DNA of 64,000 nt, from positions 558,001 through 622,000 of the forward strand of contig WMKK01000022.1 in assembly GCA_012295225.1 (NCBI GenBank), read 5' to 3'. This DNA comes from Ostreococcus mediterraneus (Eukaryota; Chlorophyta; Mamiellophyceae; Mamiellales; Bathycoccaceae). Made by a program: the position numbers and the translations under genes. Below are positions 8,718-19,206 of the stretch, one piece after another. Numbering within the stretch: position 1 is the stretch's first letter; each line of letters begins with the position of its first letter. The notes under the pieces are model-generated. The model made no database searches. It was not told where the DNA came from and saw nothing but the letters and a program-made list of their open reading frames with translations.

Positions 8718-9767
8718 ATGACTGCCGGCGTTTCGCAACCGCCAAAGCTTTTCTTTACGTGTTGCTTGTTGAATATGTGTTTGTTTCTCCCGAGCCTTGG
8801 GTTGCAGAAATGGCTTTTAACTACTTCGAGCTGTGACAAGTACGCGTTAGATAACGCAGTCAAAACGGCCGCGCCACACCGCCATCAACAATCAAGAAGG
8901 CATACTAACATCGGCTGTTGTGTTGCTGCAGCCAAAAGCCCGATTAACGCAGAGTGGTTTAAAAAGTGCGAGGGAATCGAGGCGAAGGTTCGGGGTGGAT
9001 GGGACAAACAGACAGAAAGCAGGTGGATGGAAGTCAAGAAACGGCTCACAGACACTTGTGAGGCTAAGTGGGAATCTGTGTTGGAGCATAGTTTGGGTTG
9101 TTTCTACTATCAAGGACACATTCGTGACAAGTTTATGAATCGCACTGGAAGCTTTCCTTACGTTCCAAACGTTACCAACAAAGCACGTGTCCTCATGCTC
9201 GGAGATTCGGTCTCAAGAGGGACTTGGGTCGAAGCCATGAATATGGCTTCTTCTTCGCAGAAGTTCATGATTTATGGAGCGCCGACGAACTGTGGGGGGC
9301 TTAGTTCATACTCTGCGAATCTTGATATGTGGCTTGGGACGTGCCAGTGGGATCTAATCCAATTCAACATAGGCCTTCACTTCTTCTCAAAAAACTTGAC
9401 GGAATACAGCGAGGGACTCATTCAAGTCGTGACACGTCTGAACAGACATTCTCCAAGGGCGAAAATAGTTTTTGCGCAAACAACTCCGAGCCCGTTTGAT
9501 TCAGAAAAGACAACCCCAAACGAGACGGCTTGTAAAAACTTTCACAAATTCTTCAAAGCAGGCAGAGTATATGCGTTGAATAAAGCAGCGAAGGATGCAT
9601 TGGAACCACTGGGTGTTACTCTCAGCAATCGGTATGACGCGATACAACCAGTCTTAGGACAACACCAGAACCCTTGTGACGTTCATTTCAAACGGAGCGG
9701 TTATGAACTTCTCGCAAGAACTGATCTAGAAGTTGTGGCACGAATACTACCAACCTCCGTTCTATAG
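8718..9767 (+). CDS. SGNH/GDSL-like hydrolase, membrane-anchored or secreted
   Basis: This 349-residue protein has an N-terminal hydrophobic segment (LFFTCCLLNMCLFLPSLGL, residues 11-29) that can be a signal anchor. A cysteine-rich linker precedes the catalytic domain: VLMLGDSVSRG (158-168, block I with the nucleophile serine), NCGGLSS (the Gly block), WDLIQFNIGLHFF (the Asn block) and CDVHFKRSGYELLA near the end (block V Asp and His). This is the canonical SGNH order, so it is probably active, as an esterase or acyltransferase on a carbohydrate or similar substrate. It differs from the divergently transcribed neighbour in everything but the catalytic blocks, so the two are not a recent duplication. 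The start follows closely on the shared promoter region. Confidence 0.8.
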   Translation: MTAGVSQPPKLFFTCCLLNMCLFLPSLGLQKWLLTTSSCDKYALDNAVKTAAPHRHQQSRRHTNIGCCVAAAKSPINAEWFKKCEGIEAKVRGGWDKQTESRWMEVKKRLTDTCEAKWESVLEHSLGCFYYQGHIRDKFMNRTGSFPYVPNVTNKARVLMLGDSVSRGTWVEAMNMASSSQKFMIYGAPTNCGGLSSYSANLDMWLGTCQWDLIQFNIGLHFFSKNLTEYSEGLIQVVTRLNRHSPRAKIVFAQTTPSPFDSEKTTPNETACKNFHKFFKAGRVYALNKAAKDALEPLGVTLSNRYDAIQPVLGQHQNPCDVHFKRSGYELLARTDLEVVARILPTSVL

Positions 9768-10176
9768 AAAAGACTCAGAGCGCATATTTCACGCGACACT
9801 TGGCGCATGAGACTGTTCGATAGTGGTAAACGCATGTACTCGTCGAGAGCTTTTGATGAATAGCGTCTGGGTAGGGGTCGGTGCCATTGGCATTGGGATT
9901 CTTTTCGTGAGCAATCTGCAACGCTTTCAACGCAACGTTTTCAACTGCTGAAACGTAAACGCTGTCATAGCTCCCACATGCGTCGCCGGCGCGTGCAAAT
10001 GTTCTCTCACGTTATCGAGCCGGCGCGTGCAAATAGTATCTGACGTTATCGACCACGCGCTCTGACAGTGCACGCATGACTTTAGGAAGCGTCTGATGCA
10101 GTACCCGATTGGCCTTCGACCGATTTGAGCGTGCACCGGTGATGATACGAATTATGCCCATCACGCTCTCGATGGA
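9768..10176. other. Intergenic; includes a 34-bp tandem duplication
   Basis: No gene is seen. At 9985-10018 and 10019-10052 lie two adjacent 34-bp units starting GCCGGCGCGTGCAAAT and ending ACGTTATCGA, differing only in the middle. The stretch probably belongs partly to the 3' flank of the MULE-II transposase gene, but I could not define a terminal repeat. Confidence 0.5.
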
Positions 10177-12475
10177 TTAGTTGTTCGGTGCAAACCCGGG
10201 AAAACGACCTTGTCCCATAGAGAAGTGAGGCCTTTGGCCAAGCTGTGTAAACCATTTGCAGACTGCGCTTTTATTGCCTTCACAATACGTCACAATGTCC
10301 TGCAGCACATGGCAAAACACGTTGTCGTTCTGCGAGTGTTTCAGAACCTCCAAGTGTTCTCGTGCCTCTTTCAGATGGGTTTCACTGAAAGAAGCCTTGA
10401 GTCCATTCAATTCCCGTTGCGTGTGAACCGCGCATGGCAAATGCAGCGCCTCTGGAAAGAAGATTTCTCGCAAGCAGCTGTACGAGAGATGCATATCTGA
10501 GTTCCACATCGACACTTCGGCAGGGACGTTGAGACCAAATTTTGGCATGTATGCACGCAACGCAGCATACAGGGCACATACCATTGTCGAATTTTCTGAT
10601 GATGACCAGACGAGGCCCCAGGGCTGAAACGTATGCTTGCTGTTACCTTCTTCCATGTAGTTTGAGAAGACGCCAAGTGGAACCATACACGTCTGCTTGT
10701 CTTTGCTTATGCCCCAAATGCCGTCACCGCCAAGTACAAGTGCGTTGCCCCAAGCTTTGAAGTTAGCACTGGCATTTTCGAGAAGTGCTTTTGTTGTCAC
10801 AATTAGAACCTTGTCGCCGCGCTCTTTCAGACTTGAGAGAACGCTCTGTTCCTTGTTGTCCGTTGCATTCTTGACGTTGTGATTCTTGGCACGCTCTTGC
10901 TCGTCCGCGGTGAGCATGTTGATGTCAAACTCTAGCGCAAACATATGGTGCGAGTCCAGTTCACGAAATTCGATTTCATTCGACGGGGGCGCATGCTTTG
11001 CTGTGTACGCCTGAAGCGCGAGCGCGTCGACGCCGTGTTCCGCACCTTTTTTCGTGGAGTAGTGGATCATTTGCTATTTTTGTTGCAAGCGTTAATTTGT
11101 GTCAAAGTACTTTTTGTGTGTAACAGCTACGTACCGTAATTTGTCGTGCTTCCGGCAAGCGCTCCTTATCACCTCCTAGCTCTGCGAGCAAATGCATACG
11201 CAATATCTCACCTGAAAGCGCGTGCGATGTGTGCAATTTCCAGATCTTTTTTTTTATGTCGCTTGGAATGCCGCGGAACGGTCCGTCCTTTATATTTCGC
11301 TCCACACGCACGCCTTCATCGGAGGCCTCACCTTCTCCGTCTATGGGGACGAGCTTGCAAACCTTGGTCTTGGGGATCACGTTTGGTAATACGCCACTTT
11401 CGTGGTCCGCATAATCGCGTTTGACGACGACCCACGACGCCTTCTTCTGGCAATACGACACTCGGTAGCAACACTTGCAGTCTTCGTGACTCGTGCAGTG
11501 ATAGTACATAATGCGATCATTCCCGCTTCTTAACTTGAATCTACCGTTCAAACATCTCTGAGCCTTCTTGCACCCATCCTTCCTTGTCGTAGCCAGCGCC
11601 ACAACTTCCCACAGAGACCGACACGAGACTTTACACGTCACGTCGTCCCTGTCCTCTTTGAACACAACTCCACGCATCGGGGGTTCATCAAACGGCACAT
11701 TTTGACCGTCCTCAACGTAGTCCCCGTCAGAATGTTCGTAGTGATTCAAGTCATTCAAGTCCATAGCACCCGAGATCCCATGCTCCTGTGACCCGTCGCT
11801 CTCTCTCAATACTTCATCACGTACGCCTATCTCGTTGCTGGCGTCGGGGACGTAATCAATCACCGGATTGTCCACAAGTTCGCGACTCACGGTTGCACTC
11901 TGAGACAGTCGATGCGCCACATTGTCAACTATCCCATGGCACATACGCCGTAACATTTCCTCGTCGGCTTCGGGGCCAGCTTTTACACCGTGGTCGTTGC
12001 GCTGTTGCAGTTTCAACTCTGCCACATCGCGTTTAATCTCTTCGAACGCTTCGAACGCTCGAGCGTTCGAAGAGATTAATTCTTGCATTTGTGCGACCAT
12101 TGACGCCTCAAAACCACTCTGTATGCGCACATCTGTTACACCATTCGTCGGATCAGCTTTCGCGCGCGCGCCTGTCGGACGTACCGGTGTGTCAAAAGCT
12201 TCAGCGTCAGCACGTTGTGGCGTGAGGTAACGTGCTCGACGGCCTTCGTCGAGCTCGCCCTCCGCTAACCACCGCCGTTCGGCTTCAAAATCCACATCGA
12301 CGCCTGTGATGTCGGCGTCCTTTACATCTTCCGCGCCGTCCGAACGCTTCGGCGCCGCGTTTTCCGGGGCCCACACGTTTGGCGCCTTTTTTTTTCGATT
12401 CATCGGCGAAGATCGCACCGCCACCTTGCCGCCCACGGGCGCGCGCGCACCACTCCGCTGGACACGACCTGTCAC
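10177..12475 (-). CDS. MULE-II transposase, two exons
   Basis: Exon 1 is 12475-11135 and exon 2 is 11073-10177; joining them across a 61-nt GT..AG intron keeps the frame exactly and gives 745 residues. The N-terminal region is acidic and disordered. A C2-HC/WRKY-GCM1-like zinc finger follows (GCKKAQRCLNGRFKLRSGND, HCTSHEDCKCCYRV, then YADHES). The MULE catalytic domain in exon 2 shows VLGGDGIWGIS, LGVFSNYMEE, WNSDMHLSYSCLREIFFPEA and CAVHTQRELNGL. It is not close to the MULE-I transposase. The end at 10177 lacks a clear SWIM finger, so the C-terminus may be shortened. I could not find its terminal repeats, so the element's limits are unknown. It is a DNA transposon gene that moves its own element by cut and paste. 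Confidence 0.75.
11074..11134 (-). other. Spliceosomal intron in the MULE-II transposase gene
   Basis: On the minus strand the donor is ACG|GTACGT and the acceptor AAATAG|CAA. The intron is AT-rich beside GC-rich exons and contains a TTAACG branch-like site. Removing it joins two long frames in phase (EARQIT then QMIHYS). Confidence 0.7.
12033..12079. repeat. Perfect palindrome inside MULE-II coding sequence
   Basis: Arms TTAATCTCTTCGAACGCT and its exact complement (18 bp each) are separated by 11 bases that themselves repeat TCGAACGCT. It codes for part of ISSNARAFEAFEEIKRD. Confidence 0.75.
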
Positions 12476-12633
12476 TCGTTGAATGAATAAAACGTCTCGC
12501 GTGCACTACGGCGCGGGCGCACGCCTCCGGGCGCGGGTATACCGTCGCGGCGCGTCGTCGACGTGAATGTCTTAATGACTAGTCTTTCACGTCGCCGACG
12601 CCCAACCGTCGCGCGAAAAAGACTATCCATTAA

Positions 12634-13050
12634 CTGTGTTGGCGGTATGCATATGCACAAATGGTATGCATATGCATATGCACGTGCATATGCAGGATGC
12701 ACGCCCCCCACGCGTGCATACGGCCATAGAAAAACGACTTTTATGTGGGGCATGATTTTTATAAATACAATGATAGTCTAATAAATTACGTAAATACGGG
12801 ACGACATGACTGGTCATTTTAAGGTACGCGACGAGGGGTAACTAGGGTTCAGAAATAAGGGTTTACCCGGCGCATGTTTACACGATCGGTGCGCAAAACA
12901 CTCGTACTTAACACCATATGCACGGTATGTAGTACTCAAATGGTATATTACATATACTTATTATGTGTTAAGTATGGTATGCATGCATATGCAGGCCCGG
13001 CCTGCATATGCAGGATGCACGGCCCTAGTATGCTGATTCCGCCAACACAG
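12634..13050. mobile_element. MITE-1, complete copy (about 417 bp)
   Basis: Both ends carry CTGTGTTGGCGG in inverted orientation. From left to right it contains a TGCATATGCAC-rich palindromic block, the CGGCCATAGAAAAACGAC block, ACGTAAATACGGG, GGTACGCGACGAGGGGTAAC, AGGGTTCAGAAATAAGGG, ACCCGGCGCATGTTTACACG and a second palindromic block ending in CTAGTATGCTGATTCC. There is no coding capacity. It is the reference copy against which the many partial copies here are judged. A copy at 22667 has an 8-bp target duplication, pointing to a hAT- or Mutator-type transposase. Confidence 0.8.
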
Positions 13051-13075
13051 GATGTACGAATGGTATGTAGATGTA

Positions 13076-14458
13076 CTAGTGTTTCCGAAAATAAAATATG
13101 ACCGAAAATAATGAAATTAATTCACATCGACGTTTTCCCGCGCCGTCGCGCGCCACCCCGCGCCGCGCGCGCGTCAGCCCGGTGCGGGGTCGACCAAACT
13201 TTCGATCACGCGCGGTTTCGCCTCGGATGGAGCTCTACAGCGCTCTCTGATTCGCACAGAGTGCGACCACTGCAGTGAGCATGCCGCGTGAATTCTTGGA
13301 GTAGAATCGGCCGCGTGTGACGCGCCCTCAGATGCGCCAGAACGAGCCGCTGAACGTATCGACGGTGCACATGCACTCAAGAAAGCATTCTTTACGACGC
13401 AGGCCGCTTCTAGGTCCCACGCAAGTCACTACGGCGCTCGGAGAAGGTGTCGACAAATCACGCTCTCCAGGCAACTGAAACGCGCTTGACGTAGGGCACT
13501 TCAGCCCCGTGAACGGGCGCTGTACGGTACCTCTATGCGCTTGAAAGAGCTAAAACGTTCAAAAACGTTATTTCTCGCCATTCTGGCTTGAAACGTTGAT
13601 GAAAAACGCTACAGCGTGGCGCTTGGAGTCGTACTCGTGGTGCGCGGCAACAGTGGTAACTGAAGCGCGTCGACGTTATTCAGTGACGGGACGTTCCAGC
13701 GCGGTGTAGAGGCGTAGGGTGGATGGAAACACGCCCGATTGCATTCAAGTGTATAGTAGAACGCATTCAATCGTCTACTTGCCTTTTGAATGCGTGGCAA
13801 GACGTTCTGTCCGACCACGCGCGTTTCGGCGTTGTGCCAAAAGAGTGCTTCGTCTGCGACTTACGTCAGCCATCGACCGGCATGAAACTCCTTGAATCAA
13901 TGTGACTCAAGCGTCAACGGTTGATATTCATTATTGAGATGAGGTTTACATTCGAAAATGCGGCGGAAAGCGCGCCGTGCGGCTCCCGCGGTCGATCAAA
14001 GTGAAAGTTGTGCAGTTGAGTGAGCCACATGTGATGAGAGTCCTCAGTTTTCCGACGCCGGAACGAGCGCCTAAAACGACGTCGAATGACGTGAAAGCGC
14101 GTGGACTCAGAGAAAAACATGCTCCGAGCTATGTCACGCGATCTCGATGTATTTCGCCGTCGCATGACGTCGCTAGGCCGTCGCGCATGTTGTAATTCTA
14201 GACCCTGACACACCTTAAAAATGCGCACTTTCTCAAGTCATTATTTTCATGAAAATTCACGTTGAAGATGCACGAAATCACGCACACCACCGGCGACGCG
14301 ATACTGCACGGCTGACGACGTACGAGGCGGCGTTGGAAAGCGCGCAAAAAGTTACAAAATATACTCGCGAATCAGCGTCATCGGCGTAGTCGTCGCGGCG
14401 TGAGACGCGCGCAAACACGAAAATTCACGTTTTACTCAACTTTTTTCGAAATCACAAG
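13076..14458. mobile_element. T1 element copy 1 (TA-duplicating, non-autonomous, 1383 bp)
   Basis: It begins CTAGTGTTTCCGAAAA and ends with the imperfect complement TTTCGAAATCACAAG; TA lies immediately outside each end. A second copy, inverted, is at 25709-27081, and both share long GC-rich interior blocks. No transposase frame is seen. TA duplication points to the Tc1/mariner/pogo superfamily. It interrupts a MITE-1 variant at GATG^TA^TATG. Confidence 0.7.
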
Positions 14459-14486
14459 TATATGTACGTACATATGTAGGATGCAC

Positions 14487-14494
14487 GCCCCGGG
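14487..14494. repeat. Target duplication GCCCCGGG of MULE-I copy 1
   Basis: The same 8 bp follow the right end at 16612-16619. Confidence 0.8.
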
Positions 14495-16611
14495 GGGCGT
14501 GGCTAAATCTCATGCTGAAGCAACTTTTTATCAATTTTCTTATACATACTTTATTAACATATACGTCTATCAAACGACGATAAAACTGTCTAAAATACAT
14601 TCACCCATGACCAATCATGACCCATCCCTACGGAGGGACTGATATGGTTGGCGAAACTCTACGCTCGGCGTCCGTCGCGCCGTCGCCGCGTCCCCTCGTA
14701 CGCACACGATGACGCGCGTCGCCGACGCCGGCGCGCGCACCCGATCGGTCCATGGCGAGATATTACTATCTGTAGCGATTTCATCTCGTCATCCGACGTC
14801 GACTCGACCGCGCGACGACCATGCGGCGGTTTTCGCTCGACGGAACGTTGAGTGCATCGCGAAATTCGCACGAAGTTACGCCACGCGACGCGCGGTGACG
14901 CGCGCGATCGCGTCACGACGATAAGTGCATGCCGCGCATTGATGTTCGTCGTCGATTCCAGGCCACAATATAGCGAGCCCGCCGTGCGACGCGTCGAGAG
15001 CGTCGTTCGAATTCGTCGCTCAGCTCGACGGAAATGACACCAACAGGGCGTTCCATACGACGTGTATGAGCCTATGAGTGATACCTGGTCTCCTAGCGTG
15101 GCTATGATAGATTGTTCAAAGAGCGAGACGAATGCGTTGAGGATGGTCCTCCCGGGTACGAAGGTGTTCTGGTGTCAATGGCACGTCCTGAAAGCGATGC
15201 GTGAAAATGTATGGAGCAAGCTACCGACAAGCGCGACCCGCCAAAAGGTCCAGGATGATCTGCACACCTTGGTGAGGTGGTATCATCCAGACGACAACGC
15301 CAAGGGAAATGTGGAATGGTGGCAGAAACAAAAGGAGTTTGATGAATTCCTGCGCGGTCCTGGGTTACCTGATGACAAACTCGACGCCAACTGGTCAGAG
15401 GCATTTATCAATTATTACAATAACCAATGGCGACCAAATATTGAGAAGTGGGCCAAGCAATTCAGATCAGATGTTGTCTACAGCATCGACACTAGTGGGG
15501 CGGTGGAGTCGTTCCATTCGAAGTGGAAGAACCGGTTGATATCGTCGAAGGGACGCATAAGCCAAAGACGTCTCGATTGGATGATATACTTTTTGGAATG
15601 CGTCTTGCTACCTGCATATGTTGATAAGGCCGCCGCACACGAGTGCCGTGGACCGACTACGGCGCAGCGCAGCAAAACTCTCGCTCTGGCTGGTACTGCC
15701 AATATGATCCCTGACGGTGATATAGCTATCATAGAATCAGGGCCGCGAGCTCGCGTCGATGAGTACGAGTCTGACATCATTACACGACCTGTGAATGCCA
15801 AGGTGACGTTCAAAGGTGCGACACACCACGTGCAGTATCTTGAAAAGTTGGACTTCTGCGCTATGACAACAGACCACGAGCCCATCACTTGCTCTTGCCG
15901 AATGGGTCAGAAGGGTGATCTTTGCGCTCCCAAAATTGCTGCTATGATGAAAATCCAGAAGTTCAGCGCGTTCAAAGCTCTTGGTTTGAATCCGGCTGGC
16001 GACAACGAAGACGCTGACGAGAACGAAGACGAGTATGCAGACGTGACGATGGGGGAACATTTGGACGAACCAGAGCTGGGTTCGCTCAATCCCGGAAGTC
16101 CACAACCACGACGCATGATCACGACCCCGAATGTTTCTACCGTAGAGCAACGGAAATTAGCTGATACCCGGCAGCAACTGGAACGTGCACTCACATCCCT
16201 GCGAGAGCCGAAGCCTTTGGACAAAGAGTGGCTAGACCGAATGCACGCCGTGTCCACAGAGGTCTTAGAATTAGTTCAATGTCGAGATGAGCTCGCAGTC
16301 ATGGCGAACATGATTGATAACAGCAGTCATGCTGCGTCTGCCCCCGCCACGGGACTTGCGCCGCGCGGCAACCGCTCGAACATCGACGCTGGCAAACGCA
16401 ATAGTTTAACTCGAGAACGCTCATTCGCTGAAATGAAAAATCATCCATCCAAGATCCGGCGGAATGGTTCGGGAGCATAATGTCTTATATGCAGTATAAT
16501 ATGTAATTGTATTAACGTTTATTTTATATTATTTGATAGATTGTTATAGATGTTAAATACTGTGTATATTGATGATAAAAAGTTGCTTCAGCATGAGATT
16601 TAGCCACGCCC
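14495..16611 (+). mobile_element. MULE-I copy 1 (2117 bp), complete ends
   Basis: It has perfect 39-bp terminal inverted repeats starting GGGCGTGGCTAAATCTCATG and ending ACTTTTTATCA, with an 8-bp target duplication GCCCCGGG, all typical of Mutator-like elements. It carries one transposase frame (15062-16480) that lacks the N-terminal part of a full MULE transposase, unless upstream exons exist. It is inserted in a MITE-1-type sequence, just right of the T1 copy. The ends and the target duplication are unmutated, which indicates a recent insertion. Confidence 0.88.
15062..16480 (+). CDS. MULE-I transposase, C-terminal two thirds
   Basis: This 472-residue frame contains the second half of the MULE catalytic core: VAMIDCSKSETNALRMVLPG then VFWCQWHVLKAMRENVW (the C.WH signature), SDVVYSIDTSGAVESFHSKWK, and a SWIM-like cysteine cluster near ITCSCRMGQKGDLC. 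A disordered tail with a short leucine-rich coil follows. The first codon is GTG; the frame is open back to 15038, and CAACAG at 15041-15046 could be a 3' splice site, so the catalytic N-terminus may lie on an upstream exon that I could not identify. The copy at 45404-46822 has the same length and limits with about a dozen substitutions, so the short form itself is multiplying or both derive from one recent parent. Confidence 0.75.
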   Translation: MYEPMSDTWSPSVAMIDCSKSETNALRMVLPGTKVFWCQWHVLKAMRENVWSKLPTSATRQKVQDDLHTLVRWYHPDDNAKGNVEWWQKQKEFDEFLRGPGLPDDKLDANWSEAFINYYNNQWRPNIEKWAKQFRSDVVYSIDTSGAVESFHSKWKNRLISSKGRISQRRLDWMIYFLECVLLPAYVDKAAAHECRGPTTAQRSKTLALAGTANMIPDGDIAIIESGPRARVDEYESDIITRPVNAKVTFKGATHHVQYLEKLDFCAMTTDHEPITCSCRMGQKGDLCAPKIAAMMKIQKFSAFKALGLNPAGDNEDADENEDEYADVTMGEHLDEPELGSLNPGSPQPRRMITTPNVSTVEQRKLADTRQQLERALTSLREPKPLDKEWLDRMHAVSTEVLELVQCRDELAVMANMIDNSSHAASAPATGLAPRGNRSNIDAGKRNSLTRERSFAEMKNHPSKIRRNGSGA

Positions 16612-16623
16612 GCCCCGGGGGCA

Positions 16624-17629
16624 GTCCGATTGAACGTGGTAATTAAGGGACCGAGAGGGTTTAGGGGCTAGACCCTAATTTTCTCATTTCTTGAGTTATG
16701 ACTCGTCACGAGTCTCTATCAGCGAGGAAATGCACACTTCATCGGTGCGCACGCCAGCGCGAGTGAATTCTTTCGCGACACATGTAATCATCGATATATT
16801 TTACTCATCCGTGCGCGTTTTCGCGCGCGAAAACGCACAGACGACGCGCGAAAGTTGCTCGAATGTGTCATTTTTCAACCATTCATGTGACGAGCCCATA
16901 TTTTGTCTTGGGTCGTGAACGGTCAGATTGTGCGAAATGCGTCGACGCATAGCCGACCCATCTGCGAGAAGCTGCCAAGAGTAAGCCACGCACCACGCGT
17001 ATACACTTGATTTGCGTGCATGTGCGAAAATTCAGCTCGATCGAGACGTTTTCGACGCGCTGACGCACCCTTACATGTACGACATTTTCAGACATTTTGG
17101 CCATTTTTCAGTCATTTTCAGTCATTTTCAGTCATTTTGGCTGTAAGTGACTGTTATAAATGTTACAACTGCGTCGCACGTGCGAGCGCGTTGATGCTGA
17201 AAAAACGCTCAAGTGACATGTGGCGCATACATCACGTCGTGTATTAGTTTGCAGTGGCAGCTTCGCGCAGATGGGTCGGCTATGCGTCGACGCATTTTTC
17301 AACATGCCACCGTTCACGACTCAAAGCAAAATAGGGACTCGTCGCAAAATTGACGAAAAGTGGCATTTTGGACTGACAAAAGTGGCATTTGGAGTGACTT
17401 TTGCGCGTCGTCTGTGCGCTGTTGCGCGCGAAAACGCGCACGGATGAGTAAAATATAGTGATGATTGCATGCATTGCGAAAGAATCCACTCGCGCTGGCG
17501 CGCGCACCGATGGAGTGTACATTTCCTCACCGATAGGGACTCGTGACGAGTCATGACTCGCGACATGAAAAGTTAGGGTTTAGACTCCTAAACCCTCTCG
17601 GTCCCTTAATTACCACGTTCAACCGGACT
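16624..17629. mobile_element. FB3 fold-back element (about 1 kb)
   Basis: Long imperfect inverted arms of about 380 bp start GTCCGATTGAACGTGG on the left and the complement of GTCCGGTTGAACGTGG on the right. Shared blocks include TAATTAAGGGACCGAGAGGG, GACTCGTCACGAGTC, CGGTGCGC.CGCCAGCGCGAGTG and GCGTCGACGCATAGCCGACC. The centre holds a short tandem array of CATTTTCAGT units (about 17085-17145). There is no coding frame. It sits directly beside MULE-I copy 1 and a MITE-1 fragment. Confidence 0.75.
17085..17145. repeat. Tandem CATTTTCAGT repeat
   Basis: Several 10-bp units (CATTTTCAG, CATTTTGGC variants) lie at the centre of the FB3 fold-back element. Confidence 0.75.
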
Positions 17630-17631
17630 GG

Positions 17632-17726
17632 GGGCGTGCATATGGCCATAGAAAAACGACTTTTATGTGGGGCGTGATTTTTAGAAATACATTGATAGTC
17701 TAATAATTGCGTAAATACTGGACGAA
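17632..17726. repeat. MITE-1 fragment
   Basis: It contains GGGGGCGTGCATATGGCCATAG, the AAAACGACTTTTATGTGG block and ATACTGGACGAAATGACT of MITE-1, then stops where the hAT remnant begins. The matching other half of this MITE-1 resumes at 21096, so hAT and FB1 sequence lies inside it. Confidence 0.7.
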
Positions 17727-17730
17727 ATGA

Positions 17731-19145
17731 CTAGGCGCGCGCAGCGCGCCTCGGGCGCTTCGAGGGCGCGTGCACCGCGGGCGGGCAGCGACACACGCGC
17801 GCGTTCGAGTTCTTGCACTTGTAGCAGCGTTCGTCGTCGACGCGAATGGTATCATCTATCGCTTCTTGTTGACGCTTCTTCGGCGATGATGGTGCGGGTT
17901 GGCGGGTTGGCGCGTCAATCGCCGCGTTGACTGCAGCGTGCACCTGGGCCCCATCGCCCCCACCGATGCACGGGCTACTCGGCGCCTCCTGCGCGCGCGC
18001 TTCCTGTACACGCTCGTCTGCGTGTGGAGTACTTATCGTATCATCCGATGACGCATCAACTACCGCCGCGGCATCGTCGCATGGTTGTTGATGTTGTTCA
18101 ACCGCCTGCGTGGTGACCGGCGGCGGCGCGCGCTCCCCAGCGGACTCGTAAATTGTCGGCCGCATACCGAAGAGAGGCCCGAATGCGGCGTTACCGTGAA
18201 CTGGTGCATATATGGTACCAGATTTATCGAATTTATCGAACGCTCGCATCGTAGATGGGCGCAATAGGTCGCTTCGCGCCTCGGGCTCGTCGTCATCGCT
18301 TGATTCATCCGCGGAAGTATCGCCTGCATGCGCGCCGTCGTCGTCGCCGCGGGCGCGAATCACCTCGCCAAGCTGGTTCTTTGATACGCGCGTTTTTGCA
18401 CGCGCGTTGTGTTGATGCACATGCGAACGGATTCTCAGAAACGCGTCCGTCACCTCGGCCGTTTGACGGTTGCGAGTTTTCGTGTACACGCGTGCCACGG
18501 CTTTGTTCGCGCGCTCTGCCGACCCCTGTCCCGCGAAACCACATGTCAAGCGAAGGGCGATGGGTGCCAACTTGCTGTTTTCTTTCTGCAGCTTATAATC
18601 CCAAAAGTGGAAGTTCTCTTCAAGTATTCACGAGCTTCCCGCCCCAAGTGCCTTTCGCCATGTTTCAGAATACCGTGGTACTTACCGTCGATTAGCTTCG
18701 TCAACTCTTTCTCGCAATCGGCCAACTTCGTGTGCGCTACGACACCTAAGACATGGCTTAGCGCTCGCACTATGCTCGATTGCCTCAACTCTTTACCGCA
18801 GCACAAGCACTTGTAAAACATACTCTTGTCTTCCGTATCGCGTCGCCTCCAGGTGCGGACGCTCCCATGTAACAACACGTGCGTTCGCGTTGTCGCTTCG
18901 CTCGCGTCTACCTCCACCCAACCGTCTTCTTGGGGTTTCCACGCCTTGTACTCCTTGAGTAACACATCGAAACTCTTGGTGTTGTCTCGCAACACGGCCT
19001 GCTTCTTGGGCGGCGCAGCGTCGACGTGTCGCAGATCAACGTAATCAGAGTTGTTCACGGTGTTCACTGTCGGCGGGTTCGCTGGCGTGTTGCCGATGTT
19101 TACGTTGACCGTCAGCGCCGCGCCAGCGCCGTTAGTAGATGACAT
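17731..19145 (-). pseudogene. hAT transposase, deleted core and frameshift
   Basis: The N-terminal frame (19145-18546) has a BED-type zinc finger: WRRRDTEDKSMFYKCLCCGK followed by a VRALSHVLGV histidine region. The C-terminal frame (about 18650-17731) has the hAT dimerisation signature, FWDYKLQKENSKLAPIALRL then GSAERANKAVARVYTKTRNR, like the plant ERNWS..IHTKKRNRL motif. It ends in a low-complexity acidic and basic tail. Only about 60 residues separate the BED finger from the dimerisation region, where a full hAT transposase has several hundred, so the RNase H-like core is gone. The two parts are also in different frames, shifting near 18640. It cannot encode an active transposase; a BED plus dimerisation peptide could still bind ends or partners. 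Confidence 0.7.
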
Positions 19146-19206
19146 GAATTTTCAAAACAACTCGCGCGACCGACGTCTTGTGGTGCCACCGTCTGGTCAT
19201 TTAAGG

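Noticed and set aside
12563-12781. Recurrent short frames reading YAYARAYAGCTPPTR in many places
   Set aside because: They are translations of the MITE-1 palindromic block in different copies, not genes.
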